NCBI RefSeq assembly: GCF_004766315.1 | Contig: NZ_PVSN01000056.1 | Coordinates: 1 to 54,313, forward strand | Direction of reading: 5' to 3' | From: Weissella confusa | GTDB lineage: Bacteria > Bacillota > Bacilli > Lactobacillales > Lactobacillaceae | Length of the DNA stretch: 54,313 nt | Shown: positions 16,896 through 24,465 of the stretch, one piece after another | How the letters are laid out: each line of letters opens with the position of its first letter | Position numbering within the stretch: the first letter of the stretch is position 1 | Position numbers and translations under genes: made by a program | Notes under the pieces: model-generated | Told to the model about the DNA's origin: nothing | Database searches by the model: none | Seen by the model: only the letters and a program-made list of their open reading frames with translations

Positions 16896-18758
16896 TTATT
16901 CGTCAAGCGAATCGTTTTGCATTTGTTCAATTCCGTTAATCAAATTGAAGTGATGACGAAGCGTATCGGCAATGAAATTCCGTTCGTTTTTAAAGAGTTG
17001 ATTCCCCGTTAGGTGCTGATAGTCACAGACGAAATCCTCGAAAGCAGCTAAACCGACTTCGGGATAGTCGAAGAACATTTGATAAACCCGGTAATCATCT
17101 AGGCGCCAGCGCCAGGTTGCAAACGTGAAAATACGTGGGTCACGTTGGACCTCGCCTTCCGCGATTTTTAGAATGCGGTCAAAGGCTTCGCGATTGTCTT
17201 CAAGCAAATACTTCAACAATACAAACTCAGTGTTATTTAAAATCGAACTAATTGGTGCACGGAATACCTGGCGATTATGCATATACTCATCCGCAATCCC
17301 GAGTCGTTTGATGATGAGGTCGATATCATCCAAATCAACAAACGAATACGTCACCAGGCGATGTTCTGCTTCATGCCATTCGTCCAAATGTAGTAAGTAA
17401 TCCGTAATGGTTTTGGCCAAGTCAATTTGGATAATGCTCGTTGGATCAAAATCGGACAGTTGCTGATTCACATAGACCTGGAACTCCAACGCCGTTTCAT
17501 AATCGGCATGATTACCCGTGCGACCATACTCAGCGAGTGCCTGTTCAGCTACGGTTTGATAGTCGTACGGATTAACATCAAAGGCTGCAAAACGATTTTT
17601 AGCCTTGGGGTTTGGGTTCACCTGGAAAAACACTGTTAAATCCGCTGGCAACAATCTCAAGTACTTCATCATATCGAACAAGTCTTCCAAACGAATCGCC
17701 ACTTCTTGGTGAATAATCCGGTACAACTTGGAACGCGTGACCCCATACTGCGTTAATTCACTACTATTGATATGTTTGCCCTTAATCAAATAACGCAGGG
17801 CGACCCCAAAACTATCTGGCATTTCCGCCTTGGGTAAGTCATCATACGTCGTTGAAAACATACTTGGTGCGTCGTGTTTCATGTGGTGTCGCTTCATCGT
17901 GAGCGCTTGCCAGAGTCCAGGGAATGACATCGTGTCATATGTCATTCGTACTTCCTGACTACCTCGCTTAACAGCCACTGCAATCCATTCCGCGAATTGG
18001 CGCTCAGCTGCCGGACTATTTTCAATGTAATACGACTTCAGCATCTTGGCGAATTGACGGACCATAAACAACTCAACGTTCGATGGTCGCGCTGGCTGGT
18101 TAATAATGGCATCCAACACAAACAGCATCGTCGGTAACGATTTCAGCGTTGGGCGCATCAAATGTACGAGCGCATAATAATGAATACGCAAAATCGTTAA
18201 GTAGATTGGTATTGGCATGTAGCCTGCGAATATCCCGATACTCTTAGTGAAGATTTCATACATTCGATAGAAACGCTTTGGGGTCAACTTATCCGCGATA
18301 ATTGAAAACAGTTGAATTTCAAAGAACGTAAACAACTGATAATCTTTCAGTTCTTCATAGATAGCTGTCACAAACGGTTTGCAGTCTACGCCCTGCTTAT
18401 GCGCAATCAGATATTGAAACGCCTGATTATATTGGAAATAAGCCACCAATTGCGTACGCTGGTATTTTTCCCACAAAGCTTTTTGGTAAACCTCTAATTC
18501 AGTTAACGTCAAATCACGGGCACGCAGTAAATTCAATGTAAACGGCGCCTGCACAACATCAGTATCCACAACTAGTTCGGCAAATGAAATCGTCAGCACA
18601 TCCATTAAAATCTGCAGATCACTGATTGCCAAATCACGTTCGCCGCGAACAAAAGCAAAATATTTACTTTTCGAAATCCCGTTATCCACAATTGTTTGGA
18701 CAGAAACGTTCTTGTTTTTACGAATTTCATTAATCCGTTCGGCAATCATCTGCGTCAT
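16896..18758 (-). CDS. Rgg-like regulator with two fused HTH/repeat modules (paralogue A)
   Basis: 620 residues from the ATG with SD AAAGGAG (18758); the longer frame has 13 extra codons without an SD. Residues 1-66 form an Rgg/XRE-type helix-turn-helix (SVQTIVDNGISKSKYFAFVRGE). They are followed by about 240 residues of helical repeats with YQLFTFFEIQLFS and FYRMYEIFTKS. A second HTH-like segment (about 315-379, INSSELTQYGVTRSKLYRIIHQE) is followed by another helical half to the end. Ordinary Rgg regulators are about 285 residues with one HTH, so this reads as two Rgg modules fused head to tail. The gene at 19049-20872 has the same plan and shared motifs. Regulation by a short peptide is the norm for Rgg/RRNPP proteins; here it is inference. 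A small gene on the opposite strand (18907-19011) lies next to its 5' end. Confidence 0.8.
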   Translation of the reverse strand: MTQMIAERINEIRKNKNVSVQTIVDNGISKSKYFAFVRGERDLAISDLQILMDVLTISFAELVVDTDVVQAPFTLNLLRARDLTLTELEVYQKALWEKYQRTQLVAYFQYNQAFQYLIAHKQGVDCKPFVTAIYEELKDYQLFTFFEIQLFSIIADKLTPKRFYRMYEIFTKSIGIFAGYMPIPIYLTILRIHYYALVHLMRPTLKSLPTMLFVLDAIINQPARPSNVELFMVRQFAKMLKSYYIENSPAAERQFAEWIAVAVKRGSQEVRMTYDTMSFPGLWQALTMKRHHMKHDAPSMFSTTYDDLPKAEMPDSFGVALRYLIKGKHINSSELTQYGVTRSKLYRIIHQEVAIRLEDLFDMMKYLRLLPADLTVFFQVNPNPKAKNRFAAFDVNPYDYQTVAEQALAEYGRTGNHADYETALEFQVYVNQQLSDFDPTSIIQIDLAKTITDYLLHLDEWHEAEHRLVTYSFVDLDDIDLIIKRLGIADEYMHNRQVFRAPISSILNNTEFVLLKYLLEDNREAFDRILKIAEGEVQRDPRIFTFATWRWRLDDYRVYQMFFDYPEVGLAAFEDFVCDYQHLTGNQLFKNERNFIADTLRHHFNLINGIEQMQNDSLDE

Positions 18759-18844
18759 GGTGGCTTCTCCTTTCATCATTTCCTTCATGATACCCACAAA
18801 CTATGAAAAAAGCGGGCGATTTTGTCTCATTTTTGATACTTTCC

Positions 18845-18873
18845 GTTAAATGGGACTTACAGCTAGCTATACT
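18845..18873 (+). promoter_or_regulatory. Promoter of the 34-codon gene
   Basis: Plus strand: -35 GTTAAA (18845-18850), 17-nt spacer ending in AGCTAGC, -10 TATACT (18868-18873), 33 nt before the ATG. The spacer carries the palindrome AGCTAGCT, a possible binding site in the divergent interval that also serves paralogue A. Confidence 0.6.
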
Positions 18874-18906
18874 AATAACATCAAGAGAAAAGAGATGAGG
18901 ATTTTC

Positions 18907-19011
18907 ATGAAGAATTTGATGCCAAACTGGATGTTGACACAAATGCCCGCCACTACGCGCGCAACATACGAAGCACACGTTGAGACGACTAAGAAAGCCT
19001 TGAAGAAGTAG
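18907..19011 (+). CDS. Small protein of 34 residues between the two Rgg-like paralogues
   Basis: ATG at 18907, stop TAG ending at 19011, peptide starting MKNLMPNWMLTQMPATTRA and ending TKKALKK. It has every part of an independent gene: a promoter, an SD (AGAGATGAGG, 6 nt before the ATG) and a strong terminator right after the stop. The N-terminal third is hydrophobic with Trp and Met, the C-terminal third is basic, and there is no clear signal peptide. I do not recognise it. By position, between two peptide-sensor-like regulators and divergent from one, it could be a signal precursor, a target or an effector. The lack of a secretion signal argues against a classical SHP pheromone. Confidence 0.7.
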   Translation: MKNLMPNWMLTQMPATTRATYEAHVETTKKALKK

Positions 19012-19014
19012 CAA

Positions 19015-19050
19015 AAACGACCCGCACAATTTTGTGCGGGTCGTTTTTTT
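19015..19050. terminator. Bidirectional terminator between the 34-codon gene and paralogue B
   Basis: AACGACCCGCACA pairs perfectly with TGTGCGGGTCGTT around ATTT, with T7 on the plus side and T5 on the minus side. It ends the convergent small gene and the regulator, whose stop codon overlaps the T-run. Confidence 0.93.
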
Positions 19051-20872
19051 AGGCTAGACCATATATGTCATTGATGTCGTTAAGCAACACTTGGTATCGT
19101 GATGTGATGAATGCCTTGCCTGTTAACATCTGGTAATCCGTAAAGAAACGTTCTAGTTGGCGCATTGCCTCAACCGGATCATCGAAAAATGTCGCGCACA
19201 AATTATTCACTGCCATTCGTGTGCGCCAATTTGCCCACTGCATAATTTTACTGTCGCCAGCAGCGGCCCGGTTCATAACGGTCAAAATCTTCTCAAAACG
19301 TGTTTGATCTCGCTTGAGTAGCGCCTGAATCAAGACCGGCTCCAAGTCGTGGAGCACCACATTAAGCGGCGTCCGGAAGATGTCGCGATTTTCCACGTGA
19401 CGACTTAAAAATAGTGCCCGGTAAATAACATCTTCAATATCCTCGCAATCCAGCATTGCCCAACGCGCAACACGGTGATCGGCTTCCTGCCAAACTTGTA
19501 GACTATCCAGATAGCCTTGTACGTCGCGCGCCAACTGGGCAGCATTATCGGATAGTAACCATTTATCCACTAGATGTTGCCCTGCTAGGCCTCGATAGGT
19601 AAAACTATTCAACAAGTGACGCGGATTTTCAGTACGTTCATACGCATCTTCTTCCGTTTGAATCATCGTTTTAAAATCATCGGCCGTGCAAGCGGCGAAC
19701 GAGTCATTCCAGTCCACGCCAGGTGTCCGAACGGTTAGCTTGGCATATACCGTGATATCAGTCGGCTCAACTCGTAGAATATGCATCATCTTAAGCATTT
19801 CCGTCAACGTCATTAATTCCGGTTGGTCAACAATCGTATCCAATCGTTGCTTGGAAATACCGAAACTCAGCAATTCATCTTTAGAAATGCCCTTCACCTT
19901 GCAAATATCCGCCACACTATCACGAATATTTTCATTCAACGAGACAAACGTTTGATCTTCATACGGCTTGGTAAACAAACTCTTGCCATCATTTTTCAAG
20001 TGACGACGCTTAGACGTGACCACTTGCCAAATGCCAGCTAAATCAAATGTCATTTCACCAAATGACATTAACGCAACTTGTCGGCGTTGTGCCGCTTCAA
20101 TGAATATCCGGAACTCATTTTCCGCATGAACCGGATTGCCAAAGAAATATTCTTCTAAGAGTTCAGCATAATGAGCCAGCATGCGTAATTCCAAGTTACC
20201 CGCGTTATTCGGTTGCTTGGAAATGGCATGCAAAACAAAACGCATTGTTTCAACCGAATTCACTGAGTCATGAATCAACAACACCAAGGCACGATAATGA
20301 ACGCGCAGCACAAGCTCACCGACCCGTTGTGGAATGTAACTCGTGAATTCTGGAACGCTACGGATAAAAATTTCATACAGCGGGTAGAATTCAGACGCCC
20401 GCAACACTGGTGCGAGTTGTGAGAATACCTGCATTTCAAAATGAGTAAACATATGATAGCGCGACAGCTCAGCCAAAATAGCATCTAGTGGCTCACGATA
20501 TGATTCCTGCACACGTCGCTTATACAAAATATCGAACGTCAAAGCAATCAAATGAAAGCCCTTATAACCAGTATTACGATACTCTTGTTCTGTCTTATCA
20601 CGCTTTTGTGACAGTTCTTCAGCCGACATCGTTTGCGCGCCATCTAGCTGTACACCATGGGTGTCATCCCATTCATCCGTATCCATCCACAGCTCGGCAA
20701 ATGACATCGTCAACAAATCAAGCATCGTTGTGATTTCCCCAAGCGTAATGTTGTCATTACTATGCACAAACTGGCGATAGCGATCAGCCGAAATACCATT
20801 TAGGGCAACAGTTTCAAGCGAAACGTGCTTGGCATTTCGAGCCGTATTTAATTTTTCAACAATTGTAGCCAA
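19049..20872 (-). CDS. Rgg-like regulator with two fused HTH/repeat modules (paralogue B)
   Basis: 607 residues starting with TTG at 20872, supported by GGGGAGGGG about 5 nt upstream. N-terminal HTH-like domain (about 1-66, SLETVALNGISADRYRQFVHS), helical repeats with YHMFTHFEMQVFS and FYPLYEIFIRS, a second HTH-like segment (about 313-377, ISKDELLSFGISKQRLDTIVDQ) and a second helical half. It shares the architecture and many aligned motifs with paralogue A (EADHR versus EAEHR, FFDDPVEA versus FFDYPEVG, MLTGKAF versus HLTGNQLF), so the two arose by duplication and then diverged substantially. The TTG start suggests low expression. Probably a cytoplasmic transcription factor; target and ligand unknown. 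Confidence 0.8.
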   Translation of the reverse strand: MATIVEKLNTARNAKHVSLETVALNGISADRYRQFVHSNDNITLGEITTMLDLLTMSFAELWMDTDEWDDTHGVQLDGAQTMSAEELSQKRDKTEQEYRNTGYKGFHLIALTFDILYKRRVQESYREPLDAILAELSRYHMFTHFEMQVFSQLAPVLRASEFYPLYEIFIRSVPEFTSYIPQRVGELVLRVHYRALVLLIHDSVNSVETMRFVLHAISKQPNNAGNLELRMLAHYAELLEEYFFGNPVHAENEFRIFIEAAQRRQVALMSFGEMTFDLAGIWQVVTSKRRHLKNDGKSLFTKPYEDQTFVSLNENIRDSVADICKVKGISKDELLSFGISKQRLDTIVDQPELMTLTEMLKMMHILRVEPTDITVYAKLTVRTPGVDWNDSFAACTADDFKTMIQTEEDAYERTENPRHLLNSFTYRGLAGQHLVDKWLLSDNAAQLARDVQGYLDSLQVWQEADHRVARWAMLDCEDIEDVIYRALFLSRHVENRDIFRTPLNVVLHDLEPVLIQALLKRDQTRFEKILTVMNRAAAGDSKIMQWANWRTRMAVNNLCATFFDDPVEAMRQLERFFTDYQMLTGKAFITSRYQVLLNDINDIYGLA

Positions 20873-20921
20873 GTTACACCCCTCCCCAAGGTTTAAGTTC
20901 TTTAAGGATATGGTAACTATA

Positions 20922-20953
20922 CAAAAAAAGCAACAATCGCACTGGATTGTTGC
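20922..20953 (-). terminator. Terminator of the tsaE-to-glmM operon
   Basis: Minus strand GCAACAATC/GATTGTTGC with a 6-nt loop followed by T7, directly after the stop of the 104-residue protein gene. Confidence 0.9.
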
Positions 20954-20961
20954 TTAGATGG

Positions 20962-21276
20962 TTAACTAACCTGATTTTCAGTGAGGATTTTCTGAATGAC
21001 CTCATCCATTTCTGGTGTTTTCGTCCATTCAGTGTATTCCTTGATGGCTACCATCTCTGGAATTTCAAAATTCTCATTTACATACTTTTCATACTTTTCA
21101 ACGTTTCCTGAGTGCGGAATATTAATCTTAAGAATGCGGACACTCTTAATCATCCCCTGCTCAGCCGCGTACTCAGCTTGACCATTATGCAATAGATTTC
21201 CAATTTCTTTGTAGGTCGAGCCATCATTACGCGTAATTTCTTCAATGATATCAAGCGTTTGATACTCTGCAGCCAT
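20962..21276 (-). CDS. Unrecognised 104-residue protein coupled to glmM
   Basis: Begins 2 nt after the glmM stop and is followed by the operon terminator, so it is co-expressed with c-di-AMP and UDP-GlcNAc genes. Acidic, soluble, no signal peptide. ITRNDGSTYKEIGNLLHNG suggests an N-terminal helix-turn and the middle (SVRILKINIPHSGNVEKYEKYVNENF) an alpha/beta fold. I do not recognise the family and assign no function. Confidence 0.75.
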   Translation of the reverse strand: MAAEYQTLDIIEEITRNDGSTYKEIGNLLHNGQAEYAAEQGMIKSVRILKINIPHSGNVEKYEKYVNENFEIPEMVAIKEYTEWTKTPEMDEVIQKILTENQVS

Positions 21277-21278
21277 TA

Positions 21279-22637
21279 TTAGTCTACCCCAACTTCTTTA
21301 CGTACAACCGCAACGATACGGTCAACGTACTCACCAACAAGTTCTTCAGTTTGTGCTTCGGCCATGACACGCAACAAGTCTTGCGTACCTGAAGGACGAA
21401 CTAGAACACGACCATTGTCGCCCATCTCAGCTTCGACTTCAGCAATCACTTGCTTGATAGCTTCGTTTGCCAACGCAGCCTTCTTGTCTTGTACCTTCAC
21501 GTTAACCAACTTTTGTGGGAATACCGTCATCTCAGCCGCAAGCTCTGACAACTTCTTACCCGTTGACTTCATGACGTGCAACAATTGCAACGCCGTCAAC
21601 ATACCGTCTCCAGTCGTTGACCAGTCCAAGAAGACCACGTGACCAGATTGCTCACCACCAAGGTTGTAACCTGACTTCAACATCTCTTCAACAACGTAAC
21701 GATCACCAACCGCCGTCTTAACAGATGAAATGTTGTGCTCAGCCATCGCCTTGTACATCCCAATGTTTGACATAACGGTCGTCACAATTGTGTCTTGCTT
21801 CAAACGACCGTGCTCTGACAAGTACTTACCCGTGATAAACATCACCTTGTCACCGTCAACGATGTCACCGTTTTCGTCAACGGCAATCAAACGGTCACCG
21901 TCACCGTCAAAGGCCAACCCAACTTGGGCACCATTTTCAACCGTGAACTTAGCAATTGCTTCTGGGTGTGTTGAACCAACGCCCTTGTTGATGTTCAACC
22001 CATCTGGTGATGTTGCCATCGTAACGAAATCGGCACCCATATCAGCAAACAAGTTTGCGACAAGACCTGATGTTGCACCATTGGCAGCATCAATGGCAAT
22101 ATTCATGCCATCCAAGTTATCAGGAATCGTTGTTTGCAAGTACTCAAGGTACTTGGCAGCGCCTTCTGGGAAGTCTGAAACAGTTCCCAAACCTTCAGCA
22201 GCTGGACGAGGCAACGTATCCTCTGGTGCATCCAACAACGCTTCAATTTCAGCTTCCAATTCGTCTGACAACTTGAAACCATCAGCACCAAAGAACTTGA
22301 TACCGTTATCTTCAGCAGGGTTGTGTGACGCTGTGATTTGTGCACCAGCATCAGCCTTTTGTGCACGAACCAAGTAAGCAACACCTGGCGTTGAAATAAC
22401 GTTCAAACGCAAGATTTCAATTCCAACAGAAAGCAAACCAGCAATCAATGCATGTTCAAGCATTTGACCAGACATACGTGTATCACGTCCTACCAACACA
22501 CGTGGGCGACGTCCTTCAGCGTGACGCGTCAATACCGCACCACCCATTCGTCCTAGTCGAAAAGCCAACTCAGGCGTTAGCTCCTTGTTCGCGATACCGC
22601 GAACCCCATCTGTTCCAAAGTAATGTAATTCAACCAT
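21279..22637 (-). CDS. glmM: Phosphoglucosamine mutase
   Basis: 452 residues, alpha-phosphohexomutase. Interconverts glucosamine-6-P and glucosamine-1-P on the way to UDP-GlcNAc. [11 protein letters not shown] (about residue 100) holds the phosphorylated Ser; FDGDGDR (about 240) binds Mg2+; GGEQSGH (about 325) is the sugar loop; [11 protein letters not shown] binds phosphate. It follows cdaR by 3 nt. In other Firmicutes GlmM binds and inhibits CdaA, which explains the conserved cluster. Confidence 0.96.
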   Translation of the reverse strand: MVELHYFGTDGVRGIANKELTPELAFRLGRMGGAVLTRHAEGRRPRVLVGRDTRMSGQMLEHALIAGLLSVGIEILRLNVISTPGVAYLVRAQKADAGAQITASHNPAEDNGIKFFGADGFKLSDELEAEIEALLDAPEDTLPRPAAEGLGTVSDFPEGAAKYLEYLQTTIPDNLDGMNIAIDAANGATSGLVANLFADMGADFVTMATSPDGLNINKGVGSTHPEAIAKFTVENGAQVGLAFDGDGDRLIAVDENGDIVDGDKVMFITGKYLSEHGRLKQDTIVTTVMSNIGMYKAMAEHNISSVKTAVGDRYVVEEMLKSGYNLGGEQSGHVVFLDWSTTGDGMLTALQLLHVMKSTGKKLSELAAEMTVFPQKLVNVKVQDKKAALANEAIKQVIAEVEAEMGDNGRVLVRPSGTQDLLRVMAEAQTEELVGEYVDRIVAVVRKEVGVD

Positions 22638-22640
22638 GTC

Positions 22641-23621
22641 TTAATTTTGCTCCTTCGGCGTAATTGTAATCGTTACTGTCGTTGGATCAACGCTGTCTGT
22701 ACCTTCTGGCGTGTTAACAGTAATCGTCTGTGATGACGCACTTGTAACGCCAGACAAATCAACAGTAACTGGAATTTCCTTTAATTTGTTTAATACATCA
22801 ATCTTACCACGAACCGTGATTTCATTCACAGAGCCTGTAAGATCGAAATTATCGGCATTGCCGTTCTTTGTTTTAATTGCAATCGGCACTTGCTTCGTGC
22901 CTGTTCCAGCAGAAACTGGAATCTTCACCGTCGTCACTTGTGGTGAAATCGCCACGTCAACCACGTGACCATTCACATCAAGCGCTTGCAGATTAACTTC
23001 CTGTGAAATAGATTTCTTCGTATCACGTTGCAAATTAACCGCAGCGACAACGCTTGCAACTGAATCAATTGCACTTTGACGTCCCATCAATTGCACGTTA
23101 TTCACTGAAGATGTCACCGTACCAACTGTGTAACCATCAGCAATCGCATCCTTATTGTAGTCCGTGTGGACCGTGTAATAAGCAGACGTACGCTTGTATA
23201 TAGTAATCGTTAGTTTCTGCTTCGCTAGCTTATAAGTCAAATCGCGATTCAACCCTGAAACTTTCAAAGCAACTGTGTGCTCACCATCAGTCAACTTCTT
23301 CAAATCAGCATAGACTTGGAAGTTCTTAGTGTTCTTAGCGGCCGTTACTAACGCTGATGAACCCGTTAGCGTCACATCAACCGTATCCGGCACCCCGTTA
23401 ATGTAATAGTCATCTGTATCAATCCCCGTCAATTGCACAGGTACTGCGACAGTTTCCGTTTTAGAGGATACCATCCCTTTGAGCAACCCCGTGGTAGACT
23501 CGCTCGTCGCAGTCTTCGTACGCGTTGTCCCATTAGATTGGCCGTCCGCGTAGGCCGACATTAAGATGGCAACAAGCAAAGTCGCAACAACATAGACAAT
23601 TTTGTCATATCCTTTTTTCAT
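22641..23621 (-). CDS. cdaR: CdaR, YbbR-domain regulator of diadenylate cyclase
   Basis: About 326 residues: a single N-terminal membrane helix (DKIVYVVATLLVAILMSAYA), then an extracytoplasmic part made of YbbR repeats (VPVQLTGIDTDDYYINGVPDTVDVTLTG; VPVTVDLSG and similar). I choose MKKGYDK (23621) as the start because AGGTGAG is 7 nt upstream and it directly abuts the cdaA stop; the longer frame overlaps cdaA. It modulates CdaA activity at the membrane in Listeria and Lactococcus. Confidence 0.93.
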   Translation of the reverse strand: MKKGYDKIVYVVATLLVAILMSAYADGQSNGTTRTKTATSESTTGLLKGMVSSKTETVAVPVQLTGIDTDDYYINGVPDTVDVTLTGSSALVTAAKNTKNFQVYADLKKLTDGEHTVALKVSGLNRDLTYKLAKQKLTITIYKRTSAYYTVHTDYNKDAIADGYTVGTVTSSVNNVQLMGRQSAIDSVASVVAAVNLQRDTKKSISQEVNLQALDVNGHVVDVAISPQVTTVKIPVSAGTGTKQVPIAIKTKNGNADNFDLTGSVNEITVRGKIDVLNKLKEIPVTVDLSGVTSASSQTITVNTPEGTDSVDPTTVTITITPKEQN

Positions 23622-23622
23622 G

Positions 23623-24456
23623 TTACTTCTCACCTCGCTTACCAAATGGCATCACGCGTGACCACCATGTCTGCTTGACATCCCCATCAGCTGGCACCAA
23701 CTGACGTGTTAAGTACTTGCGATAGTCTTCGCGAGATAGTGATTGCATCAATTCCGCATTACGCGTGATTGAGACATCCCCTGTTTCTTCCGACACAACA
23801 ATCGTTAGGGCATCCGTTACTTCCGAAATACCCACTGACGCACGGTGACGAGTTCCCAATTCCTTGGGAATCGTTGGATTATCAGACAAAGGCAAGTAAG
23901 CCGCAGCTGCTGCCAGTCGTGCGTCCTTAATGATAACCGCGCCATCGTGCAACGGCGTATTCGGGATAAACGTATTAATCAATAATTGACTTGAAACTTC
24001 AGCATCAATTTTAATACCCGTTTCAATGTATTCTTCCAAACCGGTTTCCATTTCAATTGAAATCAAGGCCCCGATATGACGCTTTGACATATATTGAATG
24101 GCATCATCCAGTTCATTAATCAAACGCGTTTCTTGTTGGTAAGCTTGCTTTTGCTTGAACAAAGCTGAGCGTCCCAAGTGTTCCAAACCACGACGAATTT
24201 CTGGCTGGAACACAACCACCAATGCAATAACTCCCCAATTAATGATTTGATCAGTCAACCAGGAAATGGTCGTCAAACCAACATACCAACTGATTAGCTT
24301 AACCGCGATAACGATACCAACACCACGTAGCAACGTGACGGCTTTCGTTCCGCGAATCAACATCATTAAGCGGTACAACAGCCACCAAACGATGACAATA
24401 TCGATAATACGGACGACGCTAATAGTTTTTATGAGTGATTCAAAATCAATGTTCAT
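23623..24456 (-). CDS. cdaA: Diadenylate cyclase CdaA (c-di-AMP synthase)
   Basis: 277 residues: three N-terminal membrane helices (about 10-85) and a DisA_N catalytic domain. LHDGAVII (about residue 175) and GTRHRASVGI (about 205) are the ATP-binding DGA and RHR motifs, both intact. It produces c-di-AMP from two ATP, controlling K+ and osmolyte balance and wall turnover. It starts 9 nt after the antiporter stop and is followed by cdaR and glmM in the canonical order. Confidence 0.97.
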   Translation of the reverse strand: MNIDFESLIKTISVVRIIDIVIVWWLLYRLMMLIRGTKAVTLLRGVGIVIAVKLISWYVGLTTISWLTDQIINWGVIALVVVFQPEIRRGLEHLGRSALFKQKQAYQQETRLINELDDAIQYMSKRHIGALISIEMETGLEEYIETGIKIDAEVSSQLLINTFIPNTPLHDGAVIIKDARLAAAAAYLPLSDNPTIPKELGTRHRASVGISEVTDALTIVVSEETGDVSITRNAELMQSLSREDYRKYLTRQLVPADGDVKQTWWSRVMPFGKRGEK

Positions 24457-24465
24457 AACGTCCCC

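Noticed and set aside
18907-19011. Classical SHP pheromone
   Set aside because: The peptide has no hydrophobic secretion segment and is longer and more polar than SHPs; kept as an unknown small protein.
18730-19029. 99-codon minus-strand frame over the regulator gap
   Set aside because: It lies antisense to the 34-codon gene, crosses its terminator and has Cys/Leu-rich composition typical of a chance frame.
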